From Planctomycetaceae bacterium (GTDB taxonomy: Bacteria; Planctomycetota; Planctomycetia; Planctomycetales; Planctomycetaceae), in the NCBI GenBank assembly GCA_024742875.1, contig JANSXP010000001.1, forward strand, positions 434,001 to 498,000: DNA of 64,000 bases. The letters run 5' to 3'. The translations under genes and the position numbers were made by a program. Shown in pieces: positions 11,001 through 17,512 of this stretch (position 1 is the first letter of the stretch; each line of letters opens with the position of its first letter). The notes under the pieces were generated by a model. The model ran no database searches. It saw nothing but the letters and a program-made list of their open reading frames with translations, and had not been told where the DNA came from.

Positions 11001-13186
11001 TGGCTGGCGGGGCCGGCGTAGTCAGCTCCAAAGAAATCCTCCAGCCGGACAAACGTCGAGACGCCTCCCGACGCATCGATGCGGTAGATGGTGCTGTTGC
11101 CGCCGGGCCCGATATCCGCATGACGCTTCTGAAACGCGGCCACAAACTGATCGCCACTCGACGGGTGCACGGCAAGGCCGTTGGTGGCACCCACCTGGGC
11201 AATCGTGGCGATTGTAGTTTTGATGCTGCCATCTGCATTGAACACGACAACCGCCGGTTCGGTGGTGGGATCCAGGCTGCTCTGGCCGCTGTAAATGAAA
11301 CACGTGGTGACAAACAGTGCCTGATCGGCCGGGCGATACACGGCCAGATCGGCGGTGACCGCCGCGCTGCCGGCGGAAACAAATGCAATGCTGCTGAAGG
11401 TGCTGTTGCTGGCCGGCGGCGACAGGGCCGTGGTGACGCTCTGATCGACGTTCAGTCCCGTGAACTCCAGACGCAGAGGGGCCGACGTCACACCAACCAG
11501 CGTGTAATCGCCGCCGGCTGTCGTGACGGCCGTGGCCGCCAAAGCGCCGTTTTCGTCGAAGGCACTCACAGTAATCCCTGCGACACCCAGCTCACTGTTG
11601 TTGATGCCATTGTTGTTCGCATCCAGAAACACGCGCCCGGAAACGTTGCGAGTGGTGGAGTCTGGGGCAATGAGGAACGCCTGCTGCAGATCGTCGTCTT
11701 CGTCTGTCGAGCTATTGGCAGCTACCGAATCGACGTCTGTTTGTGTCAGCGCGGTGACTTCCGGCGTGAGGTTGATGGTGGTTCCCGCTGCGGCAGCATC
11801 GACGGTGCCGGTGATTGAGAGCGTTTCTGACTGTCCACGACCAACCGACACGGCAGTCAGGTCCCAGACGCCGGTGGCGGCCGCAAAGCTGCCGGCACTC
11901 GTACTGCTGGAGACCAGCGACAGGCCAGGCGGCAGCAGTCCATCAATGGTGAGGCCGGTGGCGGCCGTGGTGGCTCCTTCCGGGTTGTTGAAGGCGGTGA
12001 TCTCGTAGGTGACAGTCTGACCGGCAACAAGGGAAGTGCGGTCGAATACAGCGTCGATTTCCACGTCCACAAAGTCGCTGGGCAGCGTGACGCTCACCGC
12101 TGCGATGGTTTGGAAGGTGAGTTGTCGCGTTTGTCCGGGAGTGACGCTTCCGCTCAGAGTCCACAGACTGGTGGACTCATCAAACGCATCTCCGCCAGGC
12201 GGTGTGACGGAACCTGGCACGATTTGCTGCCCGGCCGGAACGGCGACCGATACCACGACACCTGTCGCCGCCGTTGTGGCCTCCGCGCTGTTGTTGGCCG
12301 CATTGACCGTCCATGTCACCACGTCACCTGCCAGTGGCGAAGAGGGGCTGACTGAGGTCGTCAGTTGCAGATCGATGCGTTCCAGGCCCACTGACACCAC
12401 ATCGCCAGGTTGCGCGCTGAGATTGGTTCCCCCTTCGGTCTGCGCGAACGCCAGCAGCGTGACATCACTGCTGAATGTACCCGTGTTGCCTGTGGGATTG
12501 CGGACCGTCGCATCGTAGGTCAGGACGGCGATATTGTTGCCCGTCAGTCCGGTGGACAGCGCATCAAGGGATCCGCAGTGGTCGGCGGCGGCCAGCGTCC
12601 CGTTGGTGGCTCCTGGGTCATCAATTTCAATCCCAGCGGCGAACAGTCCGCTGCCGTCCGACGTCAGCCCCGCCTCCGTCCACGAAAGTCGCGCCCCAGA
12701 GCCTGAGACGACGCGCAGGGAATTGGCGACATAAGCAAGTCCGGCGGGCAGCGTATCCTGAATGGTCACATCAAACGCGCCGCCGACCGTCGACTGATTC
12801 TCCACCACTATGGCCAGGCGGATCGTTTCTCCGGGGCGGGCGTTAATCAGGTTGGCGTTAATTGGCACGGCCGCCGTGCCGCTGCGAACAGCCTCGCTGG
12901 ACAGCGTTCCGACGAATGGCTGATCGGTGCCCGGGGCAGCAAAGGTGACGGATCCCGGTGCCGTGGGCGCATCGAAAACAGCGGCTGACTGACTGGAGCT
13001 GACCACGCCTTTGGTAATCAGCAGATCGGGGGCCCCACCGGTGGCACCGGACAGCAGACAGCGACGTTCAAATCGCTCCACCTGGCGAATTTCGGCCATG
13101 ATGGCCCGCCTCCGCCGAGCAGACGGGCGATGACCGCGCCGCAGCAGCGGTGACAATTGGGCAAGGTACTCCCGGACAGATTTCAT
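5048..13186 (-). CDS. Giant secreted multidomain surface protein (DUF11, SdrD-B, GEVED, FN3-like repeats)
   Basis: A 2,712-residue protein expected outside the cell. The N terminus is very basic and carries VERFERRCLLSG near residue 40, matching the LExRxLLS-type motif seen at the start of many large planctomycete extracellular proteins. Approximate order: DUF11-type repeats (120-490); an SdrD-B/Cna-B domain (GRVFLDANNNG, about 515); a beta-propeller-like region (620-1070); SdrD-B (IGNRVWQDVNANG, 1087); DUF11 (1315-1450); a GEVED domain (ADEDGVRFLTPL, about 1560); three tandem SdrD-B domains with Ca-binding-like DLNGDG loops (1678, 1785, 1898); DUF11 (2010); a Calx-beta-like stretch (2255-2350); and FN3-like modules with repeated WVRA/WVRG strands to the end. 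No PEP-CTERM or LPXTG anchor is visible. ATG 13186 has a GAGGG ribosome-binding site; an internal ATG (MAEIRQVERF) is an alternative. Likely adhesion or cell-surface scaffold. Confidence 0.88.
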   Translation of the reverse strand: MKSVREYLAQLSPLLRRGHRPSARRRRAIMAEIRQVERFERRCLLSGATGGAPDLLITKGVVSSSQSAAVFDAPTAPGSVTFAAPGTDQPFVGTLSSEAVRSGTAAVPINANLINARPGETIRLAIVVENQSTVGGAFDVTIQDTLPAGLAYVANSLRVVSGSGARLSWTEAGLTSDGSGLFAAGIEIDDPGATNGTLAAADHCGSLDALSTGLTGNNIAVLTYDATVRNPTGNTGTFSSDVTLLAFAQTEGGTNLSAQPGDVVSVGLERIDLQLTTSVSPSSPLAGDVVTWTVNAANNSAEATTAATGVVVSVAVPAGQQIVPGSVTPPGGDAFDESTSLWTLSGSVTPGQTRQLTFQTIAAVSVTLPSDFVDVEIDAVFDRTSLVAGQTVTYEITAFNNPEGATTAATGLTIDGLLPPGLSLVSSSTSAGSFAAATGVWDLTAVSVGRGQSETLSITGTVDAAAAGTTINLTPEVTALTQTDVDSVAANSSTDEDDDLQQAFLIAPDSTTRNVSGRVFLDANNNGINNSELGVAGITVSAFDENGALAATAVTTAGGDYTLVGVTSAPLRLEFTGLNVDQSVTTALSPPASNSTFSSIAFVSAGSAAVTADLAVYRPADQALFVTTCFIYSGQSSLDPTTEPAVVVFNADGSIKTTIATIAQVGATNGLAVHPSSGDQFVAAFQKRHADIGPGGNSTIYRIDASGGVSTFVRLEDFFGADYAGPASHDPSNWFTDAPAFGTSGKMALGDVDVSDDGDFLYTINLATRELLQIPIRSGGDDPVDYVAGDSRTIERFAIFGDDLVTPTNGGIATGQLGADPVANIRPFALTVRDGLVYVGMVNSAESTTFTSDLNAYVYAFNPATQTFSTTAAVDFPLGTRSTGGGWQAWTSDWDDLPKFYDAAGDYFAVGRNQPWLTDIEFDTNGDMILGFRDRTGDEVGHMVGDPTGADSDGIGGPDRFFHDTKGDILRLRQAAGGTWTPEAGHTAGDGSEYYAEDEATFDPLAATLHPESAQGALVQVPGAGHIVTTAIDPQSFWAGGVIALDNATGEQVDQLDIYSGSDAADILTFGKNNGLGDLEYVGNLSHEIGNRVWQDVNANGVQDAGEPALAGIDLQLIDISDPAVPVIVGATTTNSAGEYAFNDSNVVYTDGGAAVGLRSLTDYRVQVVTAELQPGGSLFGQVPTLSDQSPVLVPRTRQAVSGTAEFDTDQNTTPDTPRNQRFDLLTTAGLRSNGVRIVITNMTGGFARVDSDQSVIFEFAAGSTAGSFEYQILDERLDSDALGRDDNEDGLVDQVFAEVTTGAAGWSDHSVDLGFRPASADVSLVTTSSQQQAVSGDTIRFQLTVTNSLQADLTASDLIITNRIPSGLTLLPGSVTTTSGSLSGTNVTTWTLGSSLRPGESASLQYLATVDGGLADAVLITAAEVSGLSVPDIDSETGNDNGDRSEDDEDDVVLLVGTLGNSTVTAQAQVVAADQFDFDSVPGNDDQDQSEDDEGRSSYTLSTVTNAFDYGDLPDVYRTTTGSGGPSHRRGSPTFLGQTVDDEADGQPSLTASADGADEDGVRFLTPLIPGSTASVQVTTSTAGFLNAWIDFDADGTLDELQITTIDGTALGTPVAARDLPLTAGVHVLSINVPATAGGQMAARFRYTSDAMGGLRSTGGVWENGEVEDYVLRELGDRVWFDHNGDGVVDAGTEAGLPGLTVILTADLNGDGTPETYTTLTDANGRYRFSGLPAGRYDVSVVPPAAAVATFDVDGGTDSTAAIEFGAGDSSRDDVDFGYQGTGLIGDLVWQDVNANGFRDGSESGFGSVALVLTGDLNGDGVTDITHTTATDANGAYDFGALVSGDYTVTVTPPADTQPTFDADSIATPNVSVLALAAGSVSRTQDFGYRIPPSGPSGRIGDVIWNDANGNGLRDPGESGIAGVTVQLAGDIDGDGTSDVTLSTNTDADGRYEFGALAAGNYTITVVPPASASATFDADGIATLHTTELTLTSDEQNLTIDFGYLVTSTSAVDLAVLKESDAAADAAPMGSEVVYSVRVTNNGPDDAVDAVVTDVLPSAFASATWTASGTSGAVFTTAGSGNLTETVSLPAGGAITWIVTATLEATFSGTVSNTATVSTSQTDSNPDNNQSTDTLTVSPLTLTPETDPQPGAPFQIGARGMSHVSLVPFVVGTVPGTGTINGVTVDIADPQIFMVGFVCVDDRIIAVYDIPETLSGETLYFQAYETTPVPRLSNLVTAVVGSPGLVIAATGNATTITEGSTQDSVAVALSEPPSGSVTVDIQNERPDRVVTDQTSLTFTAANWDTPQVVTLSAVDDGLVNGNERTNVVFKIRAGSDQAFANAFSKTVRVDITDNDVLQTPGLTDSHTSTPEPQPLITWGTVAGADSYDIWVSPSNSVSTPSDDTTVRGTSFTPQQPLSIGRHVVWVRARSDSGDVSSWSAPATIDITTAPTVSVSSLTAQFQMTVTWTPVPGAATYEVWANNLTTGTSKAFHSTTETDLSFTTASLNLGRYSVWVRGVTANGRAGSWSAAQPLSVAAVPQTPGATFDRQSQFTWTSPSGAATWEIYLQQGSSVIRQAGLTTTSFTPGSPLANNTDYRWWVRGFTHGGEAGPWSAAALARIGGRPTITTPGDGQTVSLSPVFTWTAVDGGISYDLFVFQVDTGTLAFRQSVSEPRYAHGTALSAGSYRVWVRALSSTGAFSPWSTLVEFNVA

Positions 13187-13534
13187 GAACCCTCAACGCC
13201 TTCCGACTTTCCGTTCGCGGCCCGCGTCCTGTCTGTCGCGTCGCGCAGCATCTGCTGCCGGCGATAGCGAATCACATCGGATGGTGGCATAGAGTGGCTT
13301 GGCAAAATGTTCGGGTTAACGTGACCTTGCGGGCGCTCAAGAATCGGCTGAGTCTGCCGGAAGCAGATTCTGCCGTTCGGGTTTTTGCCCAGCAGTAAAG
13401 GGCAGAAGTGCGTCGCTTCACGAAACTGCAACGCGCATTCGCAGGAAAACACGCACTGTTGACACTTGCTGCAGATGGTGGAATCAGAGAGCCTCGCCGC
13501 ACCTCGTCTGGCAGCGGGCCCCACCTGGATTGAC
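13187..13534. other. Divergent promoter region of about 350 bases
   Basis: This separates two divergent genes and should hold both promoters; no consensus pair was convincing. A 117-residue minus-strand frame spans it (13183-13536) with a CSKCQQC cluster, but it has no signal peptide, no visible ribosome-binding site and occupies the whole intergenic interval, so it is not called as a gene. Confidence 0.45.
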
Positions 13535-14731
13535 ATGCATCGACGCCGCCTCGACAGTCTGTTTCGCTCATTTAGCGCGCCTTCCGTTCCTGGCGTCCCC
13601 AGCGTTCGTGCGCGGCGATTGCCTGTTTTTTTGAGTGTGGCCCTGCTGCTGATGAGCCAGAGAATTCTGGCACAAAACGTTGGCTACTCCGATCCGTGGA
13701 CCAGCTATCGCTCCCGGCTGAGTGCTCCGCAGCCCACGTCAGGAGTCTCCAGCGTGCCGGTCGGCCACGTCTTCTCCTCCACCGAGTGCTGCTCACCTGA
13801 AGAGTCGGCTTGTGCCACGGCGTGTCCGCCGTGCCGCGGGCCCTGCGACGAGACAGGGCGCCGACTGGCGGTGTCCGTTGAACCCGGTTTCGCGTTTCGC
13901 TCCGCCCCCCGTCCACAGCGGCTGTTTTCCTCGGCCGGCACAGGCACAGGTGTGGTCGACGCATCGCAGTTTGCGTTTGGGGTGGCGTCGGCGGTGGATT
14001 TGGGATTCGTGATCTATGATCCCGAGCAGCGCACGGATCTTGAGTTTCGCACGTCCCTTGTTGATCTCTGGTCGGACGCGACGGCGCAGGCCCTGACCGG
14101 TGGCGTGGTGCAGGTCGCCGGCAGTCCTCCGCTGGCCACGTCCGGACCGCGAAATGCCGTCACCGCTTATGCGTCGCAGTTTGGTTCGTGGGAGGTCAAT
14201 GCGCGGCACCACTCACGGCAAATGCCGGGGCTGACATGGCTGACCGGTTTTCGGGCGTTCCGGCTTGATGAACGACTTTCGGGGCGATTGACGGATCCGG
14301 CGGGTGTGCTGCCCGATGAGGTGGTGCAGTCCAGTGTGCGCAATCGACTGTATGGGTTTCAGCTGGGAGGCGACTACACAGTGTTTCATAACTGCCACTG
14401 GTGTCTACGGGTAAACGGTCGCATCGGCCTGTATGGCAACCAGGGAAGTCACTCGGGGCAGCTGCTTTCGCTGGCCACACCCGCTGTGGCCTTTCCGGCG
14501 ACCGGTGATGACAGCTCGCTGGCGTTTCACTGCGAAACGGGCGTGGAAGCCCGGTGGCGATTTCAGCAGTTTTCCAGCCTGGTTCTTGGCTATCAGGTGA
14601 CTGTGCTCGATGGCCTCGGTCTGGCCTCCGAGCAGCCGGCAGCCACCAACTTTCTGTCGCAGTCCGGGTATCACAGTAACGGCACGATGGTGCTGCATTC
14701 ACTGACGGCCGGTGTGGAACTGTTCTACTAG
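13535..14731 (+). CDS. BBP7-family outer-membrane beta-barrel protein
   Basis: 398 residues from ATG 13535 (MHRRRLDSLFRSF), chosen because the hydrophobic signal region (LPVFLSVALLLMSQRILAQ) then sits near the N terminus. The frame is open further upstream to 13466 but that part would precede the basic n-region. The mature part begins with a Cys-rich stretch (CCSPEESACATACPPCRGPC) and continues as alternating hydrophobic and polar strands with Gly and aromatic residues, ending in VELFY; an aromatic last residue is typical of outer-membrane barrels. Pattern and length fit the planctomycete BBP7 (putative beta-barrel porin 7) family. Probably located in the outer membrane; substrate unknown. 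Confidence 0.75.
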   Translation: MHRRRLDSLFRSFSAPSVPGVPSVRARRLPVFLSVALLLMSQRILAQNVGYSDPWTSYRSRLSAPQPTSGVSSVPVGHVFSSTECCSPEESACATACPPCRGPCDETGRRLAVSVEPGFAFRSAPRPQRLFSSAGTGTGVVDASQFAFGVASAVDLGFVIYDPEQRTDLEFRTSLVDLWSDATAQALTGGVVQVAGSPPLATSGPRNAVTAYASQFGSWEVNARHHSRQMPGLTWLTGFRAFRLDERLSGRLTDPAGVLPDEVVQSSVRNRLYGFQLGGDYTVFHNCHWCLRVNGRIGLYGNQGSHSGQLLSLATPAVAFPATGDDSSLAFHCETGVEARWRFQQFSSLVLGYQVTVLDGLGLASEQPAATNFLSQSGYHSNGTMVLHSLTAGVELFY

Positions 14732-14936
14732 ACGGCTGTCGCTCGGCAGCACCACACGCTCAGAGACGCGTTCGTACACGGTGGAAAGATGCTGCGGGGA
14801 AAGATGTTGGGGTGTGGCGTGCCGCCCTCGGGCATCACGCACGTTTTCGAATGTTCGTCCTGAAATTTGTGAACCGCGGGCGGCCGATGTGCACTGCAGA
14901 CAACAGTCTCTGCCTGGGCTGTTTCGAGGTGTGCTA

Positions 14937-15356
14937 ATGTTACCCGTGCTGAACGTTCTGTTTTTCGTCGCTCACGACCTGTTGATCGTCTTCAATCTGT
15001 TTGGCTGGATCTGGCCGTCAACCCGCCGCTGGCACCTGCTGACGATGGGCGCCACGCTGTTTTCCTGGCTGATCATGGGCGCGTTCTACGGCTGGGGTTA
15101 CTGCGCCTGCACGGACGCCCACTTTGCGATCCGGCGGGAACTCGGAATTCACGGGACCGAAACTTCGTATGTGCAGCTGGCCCTGCATCGGCTGCCGGGT
15201 GTGACGATCAGCCGGCTGGCGGCCGACGGGCTGGCTGTGGGGGCCCTGGTGCTGATCCTGATCGCTACCGCTGTTGTCTGGCTGCGGGACAGGCAGAATC
15301 CACCGGGCAGGGCTGCGAAGGGCGGCTTTCTGCCATTCGCGAACCCTGATCGGTAA
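14937..15356 (+). CDS. DUF2784 family membrane protein
   Basis: 139 residues from ATG 14937, preceded by a GAGGTG ribosome-binding site at good spacing. The frame is open to 14712 but that extension overlaps the upstream gene and has no features. Four hydrophobic segments are visible (residues about 3-20, 31-50, and one near 100-120), with the family-like N terminus LFFVAHDLLIVFNLFGW followed by STRRWHLL. DUF2784 proteins are small inner-membrane proteins of unknown role. It ends 99 bases before the tRNA gene. Confidence 0.8.
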   Translation: MLPVLNVLFFVAHDLLIVFNLFGWIWPSTRRWHLLTMGATLFSWLIMGAFYGWGYCACTDAHFAIRRELGIHGTETSYVQLALHRLPGVTISRLAADGLAVGALVLILIATAVVWLRDRQNPPGRAAKGGFLPFANPDR

Positions 15357-15394
15357 TCCGTGTCCTCAGTTTTGGCACGACGACCAACATCTGC

Positions 15395-15423
15395 TTGACA
15401 CTCCTTGAGCCGACTGGTAGCGT
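15395..15423 (+). promoter_or_regulatory. Probable promoter of the tRNA-Ala gene
   Basis: TTGACA at 15395-15400, a 17-base spacer, then TAGCGT at 15418-15423, 33 bases before the mature tRNA. The -35 box is a perfect sigma-70 consensus and the -10 box is weak. A small hairpin (AGAGA/TCTCT) lies between the promoter and the tRNA. Confidence 0.5.
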
Positions 15424-15455
15424 TCCGATCTGCAGAGAAGTTCGTCTCTGTCTCC

Positions 15456-15528
15456 GGGGGATTAGCTCAGTTGGGAGAGCGTCTGGCTGGCAGCCAGAAG
15501 GTCATCGGTTCAAGTCCGTTATCCTCCA
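15456..15528 (+). tRNA. tRNA-Ala (anticodon GGC)
   Basis: 73 bases that fold as a tRNA: acceptor GGGGGAT with ATCCTCC, T8 A9, D stem GCTC/GAGC, anticodon stem TCTGG/CCAGA with loop CTGGCAG (anticodon GGC), variable loop AGGTC, T loop TTCAAGT, discriminator A, CCA not encoded. The T stem ATCGG/CCGTT has one T-T mismatch at positions 50-64. The 3' part of the gene is the attachment site of an integrative element: the integrase on the opposite strand ends inside it, and its last about 20 bases recur at 23.14 kb. Confidence 0.93.
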
Positions 15529-16801
15529 TCGGAAGCCTTCGCGGTTTCTCGCGATCACTCGCAAAGCCCTGTTTTTCAGGGCTTTTTTCATGCGCGGTCG
15601 GTTCGGCGTGCGGCTCATTTCCGCCATCTTCCGTAACCTGCTGGGACAGAAATGGGACAAAATCGCCAGCCGCTGCTTTCCGGAAGTCCTCTTCCACCGT
15701 CATCCAGTAATGCTCTTTCGCGATTCGCTCCGTATGCCCGCACCACCCGGTCACCACATGGCTGGGGAACTCCCGTTCCAGTTCGGTGGCCCGCGTGGCC
15801 CGCAGGTTCTGCCATCGCTTCGGCCAGACTTCCAGCCCGGCCCGTTTGATGATGCGGCCTAGCTGTGGGTTCACGTTCGTGATCTGTCGGATGTTGGGCA
15901 GCACGTACTCCGATGGCTGGCTGCCCAGCTCGTCCCACAGGTCATTCAGGGCCTGTTTCAATTCCGGGAACAGCGGAACCAGTCGCTTGCCCTTCTGCTT
16001 GTGGTGTTCCGTTTTGGTGGCATGGACGATGAACCGATCGTGCTCCCAATTGATGTCTGACCACCGCAGCTTCTGAATTTCGGACGGAATCCGCAGGGCA
16101 CCCCAGCGAGCGAGCGAGAACACGCAACGCCATTCCGCGTTCGGGCAGGCGTCCAGAACCCGCAGGCTTTCCTCCAGACTGACAAAATACTGCGTGTCTG
16201 GATTGCCTTCGGCGGCCACCTTCAGCGACTGCAAAGGGTTGGTTTCCAGAATGCGATCGGCCACCGCGGCCTGCATCATCTGTTTGGCGAATCCACAGCG
16301 TTTGCGGACCGTTGATTCGGCCAGCCCTTCGGAATCAGTCAGCCACCGTTCAAAGCGTTCTGCATCGCCTTCGGTGATTTCTGCCAGCGGCTTGTCTGCC
16401 CCAAAGAAGTCCAGCAGGTTGCGCTTGGCGTGGCCCCAGACCAGCAGGGTGCTTTTCTTTTGCGATGCCCGGTCTGCCATCCAGCGTTCCAGATGCGGCC
16501 CCAGTACCTTTGGCATTTCTCCCGTCTGCGCCTCCAGCAGGCCAGCGGCTTCCAGCGTTTTGCGGTGGCTGGTCTTCAGGCTTTCAATCCACTTCCGCAG
16601 TGACGGGCTCAATGCGGTTCCGGTGGCCCTGCATTCGATCAGGCATTCGATATTGCCGGCCAGCGAATAGGCTCGCTTGCTGGCTCCGGCCTTACGTTCG
16701 TTCTTCCGCTGGCTGATGCTCAGGCAACGGCTGATGCCATCGGCGGCCACAAAGCGAATACGGAAACGGGTCTTCTTTGGATCGTAGTTTACACTGGCCA
16801 T
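15467..16801 (-). CDS. Tyrosine recombinase (integrase of element 1)
   Basis: 444 residues. It catalyses site-specific integration and excision at tRNA-Ala. SAM-like core-binding domain at about 90-215, catalytic domain at about 225-375. Visible catalytic positions: Arg237 (ALRIPSE), a Lys in TKTEHHKQKGK, Arg334 in QNLRATRAT, His356 (WCGHTE) and nucleophile Tyr365 (EHYWMT). The usual His three residues before the second Arg is Gln331, a variant I associate with planctomycete integrases. The last 15 residues (LEPMTFWLPARRSPN) are encoded by the antisense strand of the tRNA gene, so they exist only in the integrated state; in the circular element the frame would continue into the element's right end. 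A conserved tail of similar sequence reappears at copies B and C. Confidence 0.93.
   Translation of the reverse strand: MASVNYDPKKTRFRIRFVAADGISRCLSISQRKNERKAGASKRAYSLAGNIECLIECRATGTALSPSLRKWIESLKTSHRKTLEAAGLLEAQTGEMPKVLGPHLERWMADRASQKKSTLLVWGHAKRNLLDFFGADKPLAEITEGDAERFERWLTDSEGLAESTVRKRCGFAKQMMQAAVADRILETNPLQSLKVAAEGNPDTQYFVSLEESLRVLDACPNAEWRCVFSLARWGALRIPSEIQKLRWSDINWEHDRFIVHATKTEHHKQKGKRLVPLFPELKQALNDLWDELGSQPSEYVLPNIRQITNVNPQLGRIIKRAGLEVWPKRWQNLRATRATELEREFPSHVVTGWCGHTERIAKEHYWMTVEEDFRKAAAGDFVPFLSQQVTEDGGNEPHAEPTAHEKSPEKQGFASDREKPRRLPMEDNGLEPMTFWLPARRSPN
15514..15641. repeat. Attachment-site repeat copy A (left end of element 1)
   Basis: A 128-base exact direct repeat of 23140-23267. It contains the last 15 bases of the tRNA-Ala gene, its terminator and the antisense 3' coding part of the integrase. 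Its central 79 bases (15525-15603) recur a third time at 30250-30328. Similarity to copy B continues with mismatches further into the integrase gene to about 15715. Confidence 0.92.
15563..15588 (+). terminator. Rho-independent terminator of tRNA-Ala
   Basis: Stem AAAGCCCTG/CAGGGCTTT with a TTTTT loop and six T at the end, 34 bases after the tRNA. Identical copies lie at 23189-23214 and 30288-30313, because the terminator is part of the repeated attachment segment. On the other strand the integrase frame reads through it. Confidence 0.88.
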
Positions 16802-16863
16802 CGGCTGTTCTTTCAGGGGTGCGAATCAAAGGGGGTGTTTCTTATATCGGGCAGGGCAGGCGG

Positions 16864-17361
16864 CTAGAACGGGACGTCATCGGCTTTTGGTGGAACCGCG
16901 GTGAATGCCCCATTCGCGGTGGCGTGTTTGGCTTCTGTTTCCATCGCCACAGGAAAGCAGAGCGTGGCCCAGTCGATACCGGCCAGCTCAGCCTTCAGGC
17001 GGACAATTTCCGCGGCCACTTCGGATGGCTGCTGCCTGTCGACCAGCACAGTGAGACGGCCGTCCAGCCACTGCTGGGCATAGCCTCCCACAGCCCACAG
17101 GTGGTGTTCGGCGATCCATTCGCCAAAGGCCTCCATCTGGTCTCTGATGGCGTCTGCAGCGGCTGCTGCGGTCTGCTTTGCGATAGCCTCCCGGTGTTCG
17201 GGATCGATGGCAGCAAAGGGCAGCAGGGCGTCCGCGTGCTGCTGAATGGCGGCTGCCAGATTAGGCGGACAATCGCCTTCCACTTTGATGGTGTCTGCCG
17301 TTCGCACCAGTCTCAGGTGGCGGGCGTTGATGGCAGAAACAACTTCGGTCAGATCAATCAT
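16864..17361 (-). CDS. Hypothetical element protein with TubC-like N-terminal helix-hairpin
   Basis: 165 residues from ATG 17361 (MIDLTEVVSAINARHLRLV); the frame extends to 17466 but the extra 35 residues are basic and featureless. Residues 1-50 have the pattern of the TubC N-terminal docking-type fold (helix, a short strand pair LRLVRTADTIKVEG, then PPNLAAAIQQHADALLPF), which is frequent in small proteins next to primases of mobile elements. The middle is helical and Ala/Gln-rich, the end is disordered. It lies between the primase and integrase genes and is probably an accessory replication protein. Family assignment is tentative. Confidence 0.6.
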   Translation of the reverse strand: MIDLTEVVSAINARHLRLVRTADTIKVEGDCPPNLAAAIQQHADALLPFAAIDPEHREAIAKQTAAAAADAIRDQMEAFGEWIAEHHLWAVGGYAQQWLDGRLTVLVDRQQPSEVAAEIVRLKAELAGIDWATLCFPVAMETEAKHATANGAFTAVPPKADDVPF

Positions 17362-17512
17362 GTTACGGGCGGACCCCTTTCTTTGGGTTTTTGCGAGTTG
17401 ATTCTTGCGAGTTGTTTCTTCCGTCACGTGCGGAAAGATGCGGCTGCGGGCGGGGCGGTTCCGCATTCAGCAACTCGCTTAAATCAACTCGCAAGAATGC
17501 AAGAAAAGACGA

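Noticed and set aside
10361-11818. 485-residue plus-strand open frame
   Set aside because: Antisense to the giant surface protein, with no recognised motif.
13183-13536. 117-residue minus-strand frame with a CSKCQQC motif
   Set aside because: It fills a divergent promoter interval, overlaps both neighbouring gene ends and has no ribosome-binding site or other support.
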